In this document: positions 1-9,192 of the stretch, piece by piece | Layout of the letters: every line of letters starts with the position of its first letter | How positions within the stretch are numbered: position 1 is the first letter of the stretch | Assembly (NCBI GenBank): GCA_964435775.1 | Contig: CAYTAP010000001.1 | Coordinates: forward strand, 11,456 to 75,455 | DNA length: 64,000 nt | Reading direction: 5' to 3' | Source: CAYTAP01 sp964435775 | Lineage (GTDB): Bacteria; Planctomycetota; Phycisphaerae; Tepidisphaerales; Tepidisphaeraceae | Translations under genes and position numbers: made by a program | Notes under the pieces: model-generated | Seen by the model: only the letters and a program-made list of their open reading frames with translations | What the model was told of the DNA's origin: nothing | Databases searched by the model: none

Positions 1-2
1 AT

Positions 3-308
3 GACTGGAAGCAGACCAACACGGCGACGTTGCGGGAAGTGTTCAATGTGCGGGATCTCATCGATCAGCCGGTGTGCCTGGCGCGGGCGTCGGCGCGTCG
101 ATGGCTGATCCAGCGCGGAGTCCCCCAGAAGCAGATCAGCACCCGAGTCATTGCCCGGCTGCTGACGCTCGCGGAGGATGCGGCGTCTTCGCCGCGCGCA
201 CAATTTCCGGGCAATGTGTTGGTCAATCGGCATCGGGGGTATATCGAAGCGCTGGCGTCAGGGAATCGATGCGCCATCGAGCGTCGCACCGGCGGGGACG
301 GCCGATGA
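3..308 (+). CDS. tilS: tRNA(Ile)-lysidine synthase, C-terminal fragment
   Basis: Open frame running in from the left edge, so only about the last 101 residues are present and the start lies outside the window. The visible part has the pattern found downstream of the PP-loop domain in TilS proteins: a short helix with R-x-W-L (ARRWLIQRGV), then ISTRVIARLLTLAED, then an F-P-G-N strand followed by a basic strand with N-R-H-R-G-Y. TilS modifies the wobble cytidine of the minor tRNA-Ile to lysidine in the cytoplasm. The ATP-binding motif itself cannot be seen, so the name rests on the C-terminal pattern alone. The 3' end overlaps the convergent gene on the other strand by about 50 bases. Confidence 0.55.
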   Translation, partial: DWKQTNTATLREVFNVRDLIDQPVCLARASARRWLIQRGVPQKQISTRVIARLLTLAEDAASSPRAQFPGNVLVNRHRGYIEALASGNRCAIERRTGGDGR

Positions 309-2045
309 TGTGGAGGGAACAGGCGTCGCGGGATGTGATTGAGAAGAATCGCGGCGCTTCTGGATTTCCGCACGCAGCCCCTGGAGATACATCGGATTGG
401 GCGCGGTGCGGAAGGCTTCATTCAGATAGCGCTCGGCGTCATCGAGTTGGTTGCGTTTCAAGGCGATGGCCGCCGACAGCCGCCAGATGTCGTAATAGGA
501 TGGCAGAACTTCGCGCCCGGCTTGTGCGACGCGGGCCGCGTCCTCAAGCCTCCCGCGGCGTATCAACTCCGACGCAGTCAAGATATAGCCCCGCACCGAC
601 TGTGGCTGATGGCGAGTGGTGTATTCATACAAATCGAGGGCATCATTCCAGTGGCGGGCATAGGTGAAACTGCGCAGCGAACCGGCCAGAACCAACGCGA
701 TGGTCGTCGCGATGACAAACCAGCGGCGTTGGCCCTTCAGCGCCAGGGCGATCAGGATCACCACAAACACCGACGGCAGGAACATCAATCGCTCGGCGAA
801 GATCGTGCCGATGATGACGGCAACATTGCTGACCATCCCATACGAAACACCAAGCCCGATGAGGCACAACACAGCTGCGGCCGACCGGCGGCGCAGCGCC
901 CACAACATGAGAGCGACCCACGCCACGACGGCGGCCATGCCGAAATAAATGTTCGCATCGTTCCAGCGCACGGCCGACCCAAACACGGCCGCGCCGTAAT
1001 CGATCGAGAGATGCAGGGGAAATAGAAGCAGCCGGGCGTATTGACCAAGCAGCGCCAAGGGGACCAGCCATCGGTCCGAACCCGCCGAGCGAATGAGCGG
1101 GTTGACCGTCCAGTCCAGGAAGATGCGATCCCATTCCAACGGGAGGAAGCTCTCCCGGAACACCATGTAACCGGCGAGCATCCAGGAGAGGCCGAGAACC
1201 AGCCAGAGTGTCGCCTGTCGTTCGGATAGGCGTGCCTTGGCGGCAGCTGCCAGCGCGGCAGGCGATATCGAAGGCCCGCCAGACGGTGCGGACACCTCAT
1301 GAGATGGCTGCCACCTCCGTACGATAGCCCAGGTCAGCAACAGGATAGGCAACAACATCCCCTGCTCTTTGCTCAAGACCCCCAGCAGGCAGCAGGCCAT
1401 GATCGCGCCAACGCGGGGCATTGTCAGCGGGCGTCGGACGAAGAGGATCAATCCCCCCACCACACCCAGGAGCATCATCAATTCGGCGCGCCCCACGATT
1501 CCCGCGACCACCTCGACATGCACCGGATGAACGGCGAAGAGCAGACCGGAAACATACGCGACGCGTAAGCCCCCCAGTCGCCTGCCCAATTCGGCAACGC
1601 AAGCGGCGCAGCCGCCGTAGAGAAGCACGTTGATCAGATGGAACACCCACGGGCGATCCCCATGAAAGTATGCTTCCAGCGCGTAAGTCATCGACACCAG
1701 GGGGCGATAGAGGTTGTCCACGCCATTTTGAAAATATCCCTGGGTCCAATACTCGCCCCACTGCTCGGGATTGTGCAGCCTGGGGTCATCATGGGCGATG
1801 TAGAGATCATCATAGGTGTAGGTTCCCCGAAGCGTGACCGCGAAAAGGAGCATGGCCAGCACCGCGGCCGACCATGCGGGACCCCAGTCGAACCAGCGAC
1901 GGAAATGGGAAGCGGTTGGCACGAAAGCATTGTGGACGCGAAGGGCGCGGAACTCCACACGCAGCGCCTGATCGGGCGATTCCGGCAATGCGCCGCAGTT
2001 TCCACTTGTGACGATGCGGCCCGGCCCGGTAAGGTGAAACGCCAT
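258..2045 (-). CDS. TMTC-like multi-pass membrane protein with C-terminal TPRs
   Basis: About 595 residues. After a short N-terminal stretch there is a first membrane segment, a luminal/periplasmic-type loop with D-D-L-Y and N-L-Y-R-P-L, and roughly ten hydrophobic segments. The loop with NPLIRSAGSDRW and LLLFPLHLSIDYG matches the DUF1736 region of TMTC-type proteins (GT-C fold, related to protein O-mannosyltransferases). The last 110 or so residues form TPR-like helix pairs (LEDAARVAQAGREVLP, LDDAERYLNEAFRTAP) and a Ser/Thr/Pro-rich tail. A glycosyltransferase role on exported proteins is inferred from the family. The start is uncertain: ATG at 2045 overlaps the divergent gene by two bases, ATG at 2078 would lie inside it, and no strong ribosome binding site is visible for either. 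Confidence 0.7.
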   Translation of the reverse strand: MAFHLTGPGRIVTSGNCGALPESPDQALRVEFRALRVHNAFVPTASHFRRWFDWGPAWSAAVLAMLLFAVTLRGTYTYDDLYIAHDDPRLHNPEQWGEYWTQGYFQNGVDNLYRPLVSMTYALEAYFHGDRPWVFHLINVLLYGGCAACVAELGRRLGGLRVAYVSGLLFAVHPVHVEVVAGIVGRAELMMLLGVVGGLILFVRRPLTMPRVGAIMACCLLGVLSKEQGMLLPILLLTWAIVRRWQPSHEVSAPSGGPSISPAALAAAAKARLSERQATLWLVLGLSWMLAGYMVFRESFLPLEWDRIFLDWTVNPLIRSAGSDRWLVPLALLGQYARLLLFPLHLSIDYGAAVFGSAVRWNDANIYFGMAAVVAWVALMLWALRRRSAAAVLCLIGLGVSYGMVSNVAVIIGTIFAERLMFLPSVFVVILIALALKGQRRWFVIATTIALVLAGSLRSFTYARHWNDALDLYEYTTRHQPQSVRGYILTASELIRRGRLEDAARVAQAGREVLPSYYDIWRLSAAIALKRNQLDDAERYLNEAFRTAPNPMYLQGLRAEIQKRRDSSQSHPATPVPSTSSAVPAGATLDGASIP

Positions 2046-3819
2046 GGAACGCAGCGCCCGCCGCTTCACGAGAAACATGCTGCTGTTGCACTTGGCGCTT
2101 CTGGGTGTCGTGGTGGCGATCGTGTACGTCGCGGCGAGGGAGGTGCATGCGAGTTTTCGCAGTGAAGCGATCCATGCCGCCCGGCAGAGACAGGAACTCC
2201 TTGCCGTCCAAACCGGTGGCGCGATTGAGAGCTACTATGCCTCGATCCTGAGCAATTTGGACCTGTTGCAGCGTTCGGAACTCACGCACTGGCTTGACGA
2301 GGATGGAACGGGCGCCGCGGCGACCACGCGTCAAACGGGCGTCAGGGCGTGGACGCTTGCCCCGGCGCTTTGGGAGCAATTGAAGGACCGCGCCTCGCAG
2401 TTGTTGGTGGTTGATCGCCCGACGCTGGGCGTGTGGAGAAGCTTCAGCGACAACCCCGACGTGAGCGCGGACGCCATCATCCAGTCCAACAGCGAGTGGC
2501 TGCACGGCGTGACCGATCGGGCGATCAGCCCGGCGCAGTTCATCGACGGGCGCGAGGTCAACCTTGTCTGCGTGGCGGCCGGCCAGGAGAGGCGGCTGCT
2601 CCTGGTCGCGGTCGTGCCCGTCAGCGAGGTGGAGAGCAAGTTTCTCATGAAACTCAACGATCCGGCTAGGAACATCACCGCGATGCTGGTGGATGGCGCG
2701 GGGCGGATGATGGCGATGTCCCACAAGCATGAGGCGACCTCCTCGCCGACCAGGCGGCGGATGGTCCCCGAAATGGCCTCCCTCATGAAGCAATATGAAG
2801 CGGAGGGGGATCAGGGCACGGGGACGTTTCAAACATCCGAGGCACTCGGCAGCGACCACCGCGGCGAGGCGATGACGACATTACATCCCATTCATGTGGT
2901 CGGGCAGACCTGGTGGGTCATGGTTTCCTCCGGCTTGTCGTGGGTGGACGGCGTCATTCAGCATTTGTTCCGCCGGGCCTTCTGGTGGGCGGCGTTTGTC
3001 GTCGTCTCGGTGACCGCAATCCTCGTCTCCACGTTCATCGCGATCATCCGGGGGCGTTTGAAGCTGGAACGGGTGCATCACGAGATGCTGTCCAAGGAAA
3101 TGGAACAGGCCAGGGAGATTCAACTCGCATGGCTGCCGGCGCAATATGAGTCGGTGGGGAACCTGGACATCGCCGCCATCAACCACCCCGCCAGCCACAT
3201 CAGCGGCGACTTTTACAACTGGTTTGAGCTGGCCGACGGGCGGGTGGTCGTTTCCATTGGCGACGTGACGGGGCATGGGATGTCGGGGGCGTTTCTGATG
3301 GCGACAACCCAGCTTTTGTCGCGCATGACCATGATGCACGTGGAGGACCCCGGTCGGGCGCTGACGGAGGTGAACCGCCAGTTGTGCATTCAGATGTTCA
3401 ACGGGCAGTTTGTGACGATGCTCATTCTCGTCATTGATGCCGATAACCAGGAACTGGCGATTGCCACGGCCGGGCATTATCCGCCACTGATGGGACACGC
3501 GGGAGATTTTGTCTCCCTTGAAGTGGAACCCCAGCTTGTTCTTGGTGTGGAAAAGGAGATCGAGTATCCCACCCAGCGGTTTCGCCTGCCTCCCTCGGCG
3601 ACCCTGCTGCTGTATACCGACGGCGTACTTGATGCGCAGTCGCCGTCCGGGGAGCGATTCAGCAACGAAAACCTGGTGGCGGCGTTGAAAGGCCCATTTC
3701 CCATCGCGAAGTCGGTCATCACCCATGTCGTGCAGGCATTGACGGATTACCGTGGCTCACGCGACCTGCCCGACGACCTCACCATGGTGGCGATCCAATT
3801 GCGGAACACCCGCCCGTGA
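2044..3819 (+). CDS. membrane-anchored SpoIIE/RsbU-type PP2C phosphatase
   Basis: 591 residues. One membrane segment lies at about 13-31 and a second at about 312-335, enclosing an extracytoplasmic sensor region of about 280 residues of Cache-like size. A short linker (about 340-365) leads into a SpoIIE/RsbU-type PP2C domain from about 353 to the end. Metal-binding signatures are visible: SGDFYNWFELADGR, SIGDVTGHG, LLLYTDGVLDA and DDLTMVAIQ. Such enzymes dephosphorylate anti-sigma-factor antagonists in partner-switching pathways, and the sensor would couple an external signal to this. No anti-sigma or STAS gene lies beside it. Its ATG overlaps the start of the divergent TMTC-like gene, so both promoters must lie inside the other reading frame or use alternative starts. 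Confidence 0.85.
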   Translation: MERSARRFTRNMLLLHLALLGVVVAIVYVAAREVHASFRSEAIHAARQRQELLAVQTGGAIESYYASILSNLDLLQRSELTHWLDEDGTGAAATTRQTGVRAWTLAPALWEQLKDRASQLLVVDRPTLGVWRSFSDNPDVSADAIIQSNSEWLHGVTDRAISPAQFIDGREVNLVCVAAGQERRLLLVAVVPVSEVESKFLMKLNDPARNITAMLVDGAGRMMAMSHKHEATSSPTRRRMVPEMASLMKQYEAEGDQGTGTFQTSEALGSDHRGEAMTTLHPIHVVGQTWWVMVSSGLSWVDGVIQHLFRRAFWWAAFVVVSVTAILVSTFIAIIRGRLKLERVHHEMLSKEMEQAREIQLAWLPAQYESVGNLDIAAINHPASHISGDFYNWFELADGRVVVSIGDVTGHGMSGAFLMATTQLLSRMTMMHVEDPGRALTEVNRQLCIQMFNGQFVTMLILVIDADNQELAIATAGHYPPLMGHAGDFVSLEVEPQLVLGVEKEIEYPTQRFRLPPSATLLLYTDGVLDAQSPSGERFSNENLVAALKGPFPIAKSVITHVVQALTDYRGSRDLPDDLTMVAIQLRNTRP

Positions 3820-3857
3820 CATGGTGGGGCTTGGACGCGGGATTACAGAAGACACCA

Positions 3858-3904
3858 GGGTGACACTTCCATTTCGGCTATCGGGTGACATTTCTACTTG
3901 CGTA
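3858..3904. repeat. two direct repeats resembling an insertion-sequence end
   Basis: Two copies of GGGTGACAyTTCyAyTT start at 3858 and 3883, a 25-base period, in the gap upstream of rpsA. From memory, tandem copies of a TGACATTTCTA-type motif occur at the termini of some integrase-type (DDE) insertion sequences. No transposase frame is present between 3820 and 4110, so this would be a relic or a solo end. Immediately after it the sequence tacgacgtacgac is a short near-palindrome. Confidence 0.4.
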
Positions 3905-4110
3905 CGACGTACGACAATCGAGGCTCTGGCGGCATTGCGAGACGCCCACACTTCTCATATACTGTCCGGGTTCTGCCGAAGCGCGGGCGTTCTGCGCTTC
4001 ATCAACAGGGTATGTGTCGCCGATACAGCGTGGTTGTCGGCGTCATTCACCACGAACTGGCCACGCCACGAAAGGACCGGGCCGGCCGATCAGGCGGCTC
4101 ATTAACAAGC

Positions 4111-5874
4111 ATGGTTGACTTTAATCTGATTAATTCTCTGGGAAGCCTCGATGAGGATGTGAACACCGCGGTCGCGACGGCGCTGGGGGATGCGGCCGAC
4201 GATCTTGGCAAGCTGGTGGGCAATGATGAGGCTCAGGATTTCACTCCGGGGGCGATTCTCAAGGGGCGGGTGTCGGCGAAGGTTGGGGATGGATTTGTGA
4301 TTGACCTTGGGCTTAAGAGCCAGGGCGAGCTCGACCGCTCGGAGTTTGACGAACCGGAGAATGTGCAAATCGGGGATGAGGTTCGCGTTCAACTTGAAGA
4401 TGTCGATGGGGATGATGATTCGGTGAAGATCAGCAAGCGCAAGGCTGATCGAATCATCAACTGGGAAGCGATCATGAAGAGCAAGAAGGAGGGGGACCCC
4501 GTCACCGGCAAGGCGACGAAGAAGATCAAGGGCGGGCTGCTGGTGGACATCGGCGTACCGGTGTTCCTGCCGGCGTCGCAGGTGGACATTCGTCGGCCGG
4601 GGGAGATCAGCGACTGGATCGGTCGCTCGATCGATGCGGTGATCCTGAAGATCGACGAGGAGCGTCGGAACATCGTCATTTCGCGGCGAAAGCTGATCGA
4701 ACAGCAGCGTGAGGAACTGAAGAAGAAGACCTTCGAGAAGCTGGAGGTCGGCCAGATCGTCAAGGGGCTGGTCAAGAACATCGCCGACTTCGGCGTGTTT
4801 ATCGACTTGGGCGGCGTGGACGGTCTGCTGCACATCACCGACATGTCGTGGGGCCGGATCAACCACCCGAGCGAATTGCTCAAGATCGACGAGGAGATCG
4901 AGGTCAAGGTGCTGCAGGTGGACCGGGAGAAGGAAAAGATCGCCCTGGGCCTCAAGCAGAAGGATGCCAGCCCGTGGGAAGACATCGAAACCCGCTACCC
5001 GATGGGGTCGGTTCACGATGCGGAGGTGGTCAACATCATGTCCTACGGCGCGTTCTGCAAGTTGCAGGAAGGGGTCGAGGGGCTCGTCCATATTTCCGAG
5101 ATGTCCTGGACCAAGCGGATCAACCATCCCAGTGAGGTGGTGGCGCAGGATCAGAAGGTTCAGGTCAAGATCCTGGAGATCAACAAGGAGAAACAGGAGA
5201 TCAGCCTGGGAATGAAGCAGGTTGAGGAGAATCCGTGGGAGCGGGTTGCCGAGAAGTATCCGCCGGGTTCGGTGGTCACGGGCAAGGTGCGCAACATCGC
5301 CAACTACGGCGCGTTTGTCGAGATCGAAGAAGGGATCGACGGGCTGCTGCACGTCAGCGACCTGTCATGGACCAAGAAAATCGGGCATCCGTCGGAAGTA
5401 CTCAAAAAGGGAGAGGATGTGCAGGCGGTGGTCCTCAGCGTCGATCAGGAAAAGCAGCGCATCGCGCTGGGTCTCAAGCAGATGCAGGAAGACCCGTGGA
5501 CGACCGTCATTCCCGACAACTATCGCCCCGGGCAGGTGGTCATGGGCCACGTCACGAAGATCGCCAACTTCGGTGTTTTCGTGGAATTGGAACCGGGCCT
5601 GGAAGGTCTGCTTCACATCTCGGAAATCTCCGACCAGAAGGTCGAGAAGCCGGAGGATGAGCTCAAGGTTGGGCAGGAGTTGCAGGTCAAGATTCTCCGC
5701 GTCGACAGCGACGAGCGCAAGATCGGTCTGTCGCTCAAGCGAGCCCAGTGGGCGCAGGAGGAGCAGGCGCGGGAGGACGCCCGCAGCCAGCGGGCCGAGA
5801 AACGAGGGCTTCGCGGCGGCCTGGAAGGCGGCGAAAACACCAGTGGGCTGGGCGATATCCGAATCGAGGATTAA
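4111..5874 (+). CDS. rpsA: 30S ribosomal protein S1
   Basis: 587 residues with six S1 RNA-binding repeats, beginning near residues 47, 128, 213, 298, 385 and 474 (for example GQIVKGLVKNIADFGVF and GSVVTGKVRNIANYGAF). The first two repeats are divergent and the last four closely alike, as is usual for bacterial S1: the first two bind the ribosome and the rest bind mRNA. The frame remains open upstream to 3898, but the residues before 4111 look non-coding, and MVDFNLINSL begins a typical acidic N-terminus. No Shine-Dalgarno sequence stands before the ATG, which is common for rpsA. It is a single-gene unit closed by the terminator at 5895. A C-terminal tail after about residue 545 is rich in Arg and Glu. 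Confidence 0.96.
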   Translation: MVDFNLINSLGSLDEDVNTAVATALGDAADDLGKLVGNDEAQDFTPGAILKGRVSAKVGDGFVIDLGLKSQGELDRSEFDEPENVQIGDEVRVQLEDVDGDDDSVKISKRKADRIINWEAIMKSKKEGDPVTGKATKKIKGGLLVDIGVPVFLPASQVDIRRPGEISDWIGRSIDAVILKIDEERRNIVISRRKLIEQQREELKKKTFEKLEVGQIVKGLVKNIADFGVFIDLGGVDGLLHITDMSWGRINHPSELLKIDEEIEVKVLQVDREKEKIALGLKQKDASPWEDIETRYPMGSVHDAEVVNIMSYGAFCKLQEGVEGLVHISEMSWTKRINHPSEVVAQDQKVQVKILEINKEKQEISLGMKQVEENPWERVAEKYPPGSVVTGKVRNIANYGAFVEIEEGIDGLLHVSDLSWTKKIGHPSEVLKKGEDVQAVVLSVDQEKQRIALGLKQMQEDPWTTVIPDNYRPGQVVMGHVTKIANFGVFVELEPGLEGLLHISEISDQKVEKPEDELKVGQELQVKILRVDSDERKIGLSLKRAQWAQEEQAREDARSQRAEKRGLRGGLEGGENTSGLGDIRIED

Positions 5875-5894
5875 TCGGCTCTCCGCATAAGAAC

Positions 5895-5932
5895 AAAGGC
5901 CCGCTTCCATTGTGTGTGAAGTGGGCCTTTTT
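5895..5932 (+). terminator. rho-independent terminator of rpsA
   Basis: A 13-base stem AAAGGCCCGCTTC (5895-5907) pairs with GAAGTGGGCCTTT (5918-5930) with one G-T wobble. The loop is about 10 bases and the run of T continues to 5932. It lies 21 bases after the rpsA stop codon. Its A-rich left flank means it could also work in the other direction for polX. Confidence 0.85.
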
Positions 5933-5982
5933 CATGCGCAGAAATAATACGCATCAAGGGTGAGTCTCGCGACCCCGTAAAT

Positions 5983-6028
5983 CCCACCCCCTCTCCCGGT
6001 ACTCCGGGGGAGGGTTGGGGAGGGGGTC
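5983..6028. repeat. REP-like GC palindrome
   Basis: CCCACCCCCTCTCCCGG, tact, then CCGGGGGAGGGTTGGGG forms an imperfect stem with a four-base loop. The 5951-6110 gap holds nothing else that I can read. It resembles the C/G-rich 'ctctcccgg-n4-ccgggagag' palindromes scattered between genes in many planctomycete and proteobacterial genomes, but copy number cannot be judged here. Confidence 0.5.
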
Positions 6029-6110
6029 TTGTCTTCCGGTGCAACCAGTCGCGTGATTCACGGCGGATTCGTATTGGCCGGAACTGCCGAGGGGATTCCG
6101 CGGGTCACGT

Positions 6111-7895
6111 TCAGGCGTTGCGCTTGGCGTCGATGAACTTGCGGAGTTGGGCGAGCGGCAGGCAGTTGATCACGTTTTTCTTTTCAACCCATCCGCGCCT
6201 GGCGGTTCGAATACCCAGGCCAATTCCATCGAGGCCTTCCGTGCTGTGCGCGTCGGTGCCGATCGAGAGCATGACGCCCTGCTCGATCGCGCCGCGGGCG
6301 TTGGTGGCGCTCAAGTCGAGTCTCGGCCAACTGGCGTTGATTTCCAGGGCGGTGCCGGTCTGGGCGGCGGCAGGGAAGATGCGCGAGAAATCGAGCGGCA
6401 GGCCGGCGCGTCGGCCGATGTAGCGTCCCGTGGGATGGCCGATCACGGTGACATATCGATTTTCGATCGCTCGCACGAGACGGTCGGTCGCCTTCTTTTC
6501 ATCCTGGCTGAGGGACGCATGGGGGCTGGCGATCACCACATCGAGCTCAGCGAGAACCGCATCCTCATAATCCATTTTCCCATCGACGAGGATATCCACC
6601 TCGGAACCGGCCAAGAGCGTGATCTGCCCCTTCACGCGCTCGGCCACATGGCGAATGGCTTTGATGTGCTTGTGAAGCGCCGCGACGCTCAACCCCTTGG
6701 CGATCACCTGGCTTTTGGAATGATCCGTGATGGCGATGTATTCGTAACCCAGTGCCGCGGCGGCCTCGGCCATTTGTTCGATGCTCGCATTGCCATCGGA
6801 GGCGGTGGTGTGCATGTGCAGATCGCCGCGAAGGTCGGCGCGGACGATCAATGTAGGAAGTTTGTTGGTTTGCGCGGCGTCCACTTCGCCACGTCCTTCA
6901 CGAAGTTCCGGCTCGACATATGCCAGCCCCAGCTTTTCATAAATGTCCTGCTCGGTGCGGCTGGCGAGCGGCTTGGCCGAGGGAGCGTGCCCGGGCTTTT
7001 TCTTCTCCGCCTTTTCGTATGCCTTGATGGAATACAGCCCCCATTCATTGAGCGTCATGTCTTTGGCCTGCGCGAGCGTGCGGATTTCGACGCTGTGTTC
7101 CTTTGACCCCGTGAAATAAAGCAACGCCGCGCCGAAATTGACCTCAGGGACGATCCGCAGATCAACCTGCAAACCGTCTTTGGTCACGATGCTCGCCTTG
7201 GTGCCGCCTTGGCCGAGGATGCGATCGACTTCCGGGAAGGCGACAAAGGCGGCGGAAACGGCCTCGCCATCATCGGCATCATCGACCGCGCAGAGGAGAT
7301 CGACATCCCCCACCGTTTCCCGCCAGCGTCGGAGGCTGCCGGCGATTTCCGCGTGCTTCACCTGCGGCAATTTACGGACTTGCTCAACGAGCGAATGGGC
7401 GATGGGCAACGCCTCCACAAGCCCCTTGCGTTCCCCGGCTTGGGCACGAAAGGCAATTCCTTGCTTGATCGAAGCAATTTTCTTTTCGCCAATCCCCTTC
7501 AGCCCGGCCAGCTTGCCGGTGTCGATCGCCTGGCTGAGTTGTTCAATCGAGGTGATGCCGCGCTCGTGCCAGAGGAGTCGCACCGTTTTCGGCCCGAGGC
7601 CGGGGATTTGCAGCATCGGGAGCAGCCCGGCGGGAATGCTCGCCAGAAGCTCGTCGTATTCGTGGGTGTGGCCGGTGGAAATGAACTCGCGAATGATGTC
7701 GCGGCTGGAATCGCCGATCCCGTCAATGTCCTCAAGCGTGCCATTATCATACGCCTGCTTCACGTCGATCGTGTGATCCTCAAGCACTCGCGCGACGCGC
7801 TGAAAGGCAATCACTCTAAAGGCGTTTGCGCCCGACAATTCCAGCAGGGAGGCGAAGGAACTGAATAATTCCGATAGGTCGTCATTGAGGGACAT
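6111..7895 (-). CDS. polX: family X DNA polymerase with PHP domain (PolX)
   Basis: 594 residues, close to the 570-600 typical of bacterial PolX. Order: an N-terminal helical domain, helix-hairpin-helix elements (IPGLGPKTVRLL, LKGIGEKKIASI), a Pol beta nucleotidyltransferase core with AGSLRRW and the metal-binding GDVDLL near residue 196 plus VDLRIV, then a PHP domain from about 350. The PHP metal ligands are visible in DLHMHTTASDG, ITDHSKS, GSEVDIL, ASPHAS, GHPTGR and GTDAHS. PolX enzymes fill short gaps in base excision repair, and the PHP domain supplies 3'-5' exonuclease activity. The start was placed at MSLNDDLSEL; in-frame ATGs 9 and 12 bases further upstream are equally possible. Confidence 0.93.
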   Translation of the reverse strand: MSLNDDLSELFSSFASLLELSGANAFRVIAFQRVARVLEDHTIDVKQAYDNGTLEDIDGIGDSSRDIIREFISTGHTHEYDELLASIPAGLLPMLQIPGLGPKTVRLLWHERGITSIEQLSQAIDTGKLAGLKGIGEKKIASIKQGIAFRAQAGERKGLVEALPIAHSLVEQVRKLPQVKHAEIAGSLRRWRETVGDVDLLCAVDDADDGEAVSAAFVAFPEVDRILGQGGTKASIVTKDGLQVDLRIVPEVNFGAALLYFTGSKEHSVEIRTLAQAKDMTLNEWGLYSIKAYEKAEKKKPGHAPSAKPLASRTEQDIYEKLGLAYVEPELREGRGEVDAAQTNKLPTLIVRADLRGDLHMHTTASDGNASIEQMAEAAAALGYEYIAITDHSKSQVIAKGLSVAALHKHIKAIRHVAERVKGQITLLAGSEVDILVDGKMDYEDAVLAELDVVIASPHASLSQDEKKATDRLVRAIENRYVTVIGHPTGRYIGRRAGLPLDFSRIFPAAAQTGTALEINASWPRLDLSATNARGAIEQGVMLSIGTDAHSTEGLDGIGLGIRTARRGWVEKKNVINCLPLAQLRKFIDAKRNA

Positions 7896-8006
7896 GCCGG
7901 CCATCATACTCGTCGAGGGCGGAATTCGGACATGCAGAAGTCTCAATGCGCGGAGTCTGGGGCCAGCTAATATGTGTGGCCTGGCACGCGGCACTGATGG
8001 AAATTG

Positions 8007-8054
8007 GAGGGCGTTGCTCCCGCAACGCCGCGGCGTCGCGGGAGCGACGCCCTC
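8007..8054. repeat. 48-base near-perfect palindrome
   Basis: Arms of 24 bases meet without a loop at CGCG (8029-8032). GAGGGCGTTGCTCCCGCAAC and its partner arm match at 22 of 24 positions; one difference is a G-T wobble and the other an A-C mismatch. It lies between the divergent transcription direction of polX (upstream end) and the end of the next minus-strand gene, so it could end transcription of the 8086-9192 gene only from downstream. There is no T run. A dispersed REP-like element is the likeliest reading. Confidence 0.6.
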
Positions 8055-8085
8055 TATTCACGCGCATCGACCATGTTCATCCAAC

Positions 8086-9192
8086 TCACTGACGACGTAG
8101 TGTCAGTCGGGTGAGGGAACGTCGGACGGCGCCGAGTTTGAACTTGTAGTCCTCCTCGCCGCGGAGGAAGTCGTAGATGGTGGCGCCGTTGTCGATGGCT
8201 CGGTGGATGGACAATGCGATGGCGACGACGCCGGGGCTCCATTCCTTGCGGGTGGTGTCGAAACCGCTGTTGTAGAGCATCGGGCCATGCTCGCCGGGGG
8301 ATTCGAGCAGACAGGCGGTGGGTTCATCGTTGATCATGAGGGTTGACAGTTGCATCCGGCCACGCCGGATCAGTTCCGGGCCGGCGCAGCGTACGATCGG
8401 GCCAAGGACCTGGCGAACATCCACCGCCTTCTGCCCGCCGCGATGCTGCATGAGGTGGACGAAGCGTTGCAGCATGGGACTGACTCGCTCTCCCTCGGCC
8501 ACAACGAGATGGGCATTCCCCTTTGTTTCAGCTTTATGGATTTTGCGGCGCAGCTCCTTGCGCTCGTGGGTGTGCAACCGGCTGAGCCACTGGTCCATCG
8601 TCGCAGGCAGGGGTACATACGGGACGCTTTCGATGACGGTTTGGTTAACGACGAAGCCGGCTTGCCTGGCCAGCGGTGGGAGCACAGTGGAGATGGCGGC
8701 ATCGTCGCGGACGTTGTGAAAGGCGGCGGCGTGGGTGCGGCGGTCCCACATGTCACTGAGAAGCTTGAGGATGCACTGCCACGCCTCGACGCGGGCGGCC
8801 GGGAGAATGAGCGGATCGAGATAGTCCGTGATCGTGGGTGCGGGGACTTCCAATCCGATTTGCCGTTTGTGGTGCAGTGGCAGCGCGGCGACCAGACGCG
8901 TCCCTTGGCGCACGAGGATCAAGCGCAACCGGCCGGCGCTGGGCAAATGACGCCAGACGCATTCCTGCCAGAGCGGACAATGGAAGACGGTGGCCGAGGG
9001 CACCAAGCGCGACAGTTCATCCCATTCGGCGAGAAGCGTGCGGTCGGTCGGCCAGACGGTGAGGCATTCGGCGGTCACACCATTGAGGCGCACGGGCTCG
9101 ACAATGGATGTGGCGCTGCCGGCGGCGGACAATCCGCGTTCGAAGAGCACGCGGTAGAGGTCCGCAAGGCTTCCGGCAACGACTCCGCCCAT
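8086..9192 (-). CDS. CelD/BioF2-like GNAT acyltransferase
   Basis: 368 residues with the double-GNAT pattern of the CelD/FemAB group: an N-terminal half with LAEWDELSRLVPSATVFHCP and W-Q-E-C-V-W, and a C-terminal half with the basic patch THERKELRRKIHKAE and the strand IYDFLRGEEDYKFKLGA near the end. Members transfer acyl or aminoacyl groups, often in polysaccharide or cell-envelope synthesis. No partner gene for that pathway is adjacent. The first ATG is at 9192, but a GTG at the VTAECLTVW motif would remove about 38 weakly conserved residues. The substrate cannot be inferred. Confidence 0.72.
   Translation of the reverse strand: MGGVVAGSLADLYRVLFERGLSAAGSATSIVEPVRLNGVTAECLTVWPTDRTLLAEWDELSRLVPSATVFHCPLWQECVWRHLPSAGRLRLILVRQGTRLVAALPLHHKRQIGLEVPAPTITDYLDPLILPAARVEAWQCILKLLSDMWDRRTHAAAFHNVRDDAAISTVLPPLARQAGFVVNQTVIESVPYVPLPATMDQWLSRLHTHERKELRRKIHKAETKGNAHLVVAEGERVSPMLQRFVHLMQHRGGQKAVDVRQVLGPIVRCAGPELIRRGRMQLSTLMINDEPTACLLESPGEHGPMLYNSGFDTTRKEWSPGVVAIALSIHRAIDNGATIYDFLRGEEDYKFKLGAVRRSLTRLTLRRQ

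Noticed and set aside
4102..5352. Long open frame (about 416 codons) on the minus strand opposite rpsA
   Set aside because: Mirror frame of a highly conserved gene; composition dominated by Leu/Asp/His and no family features.
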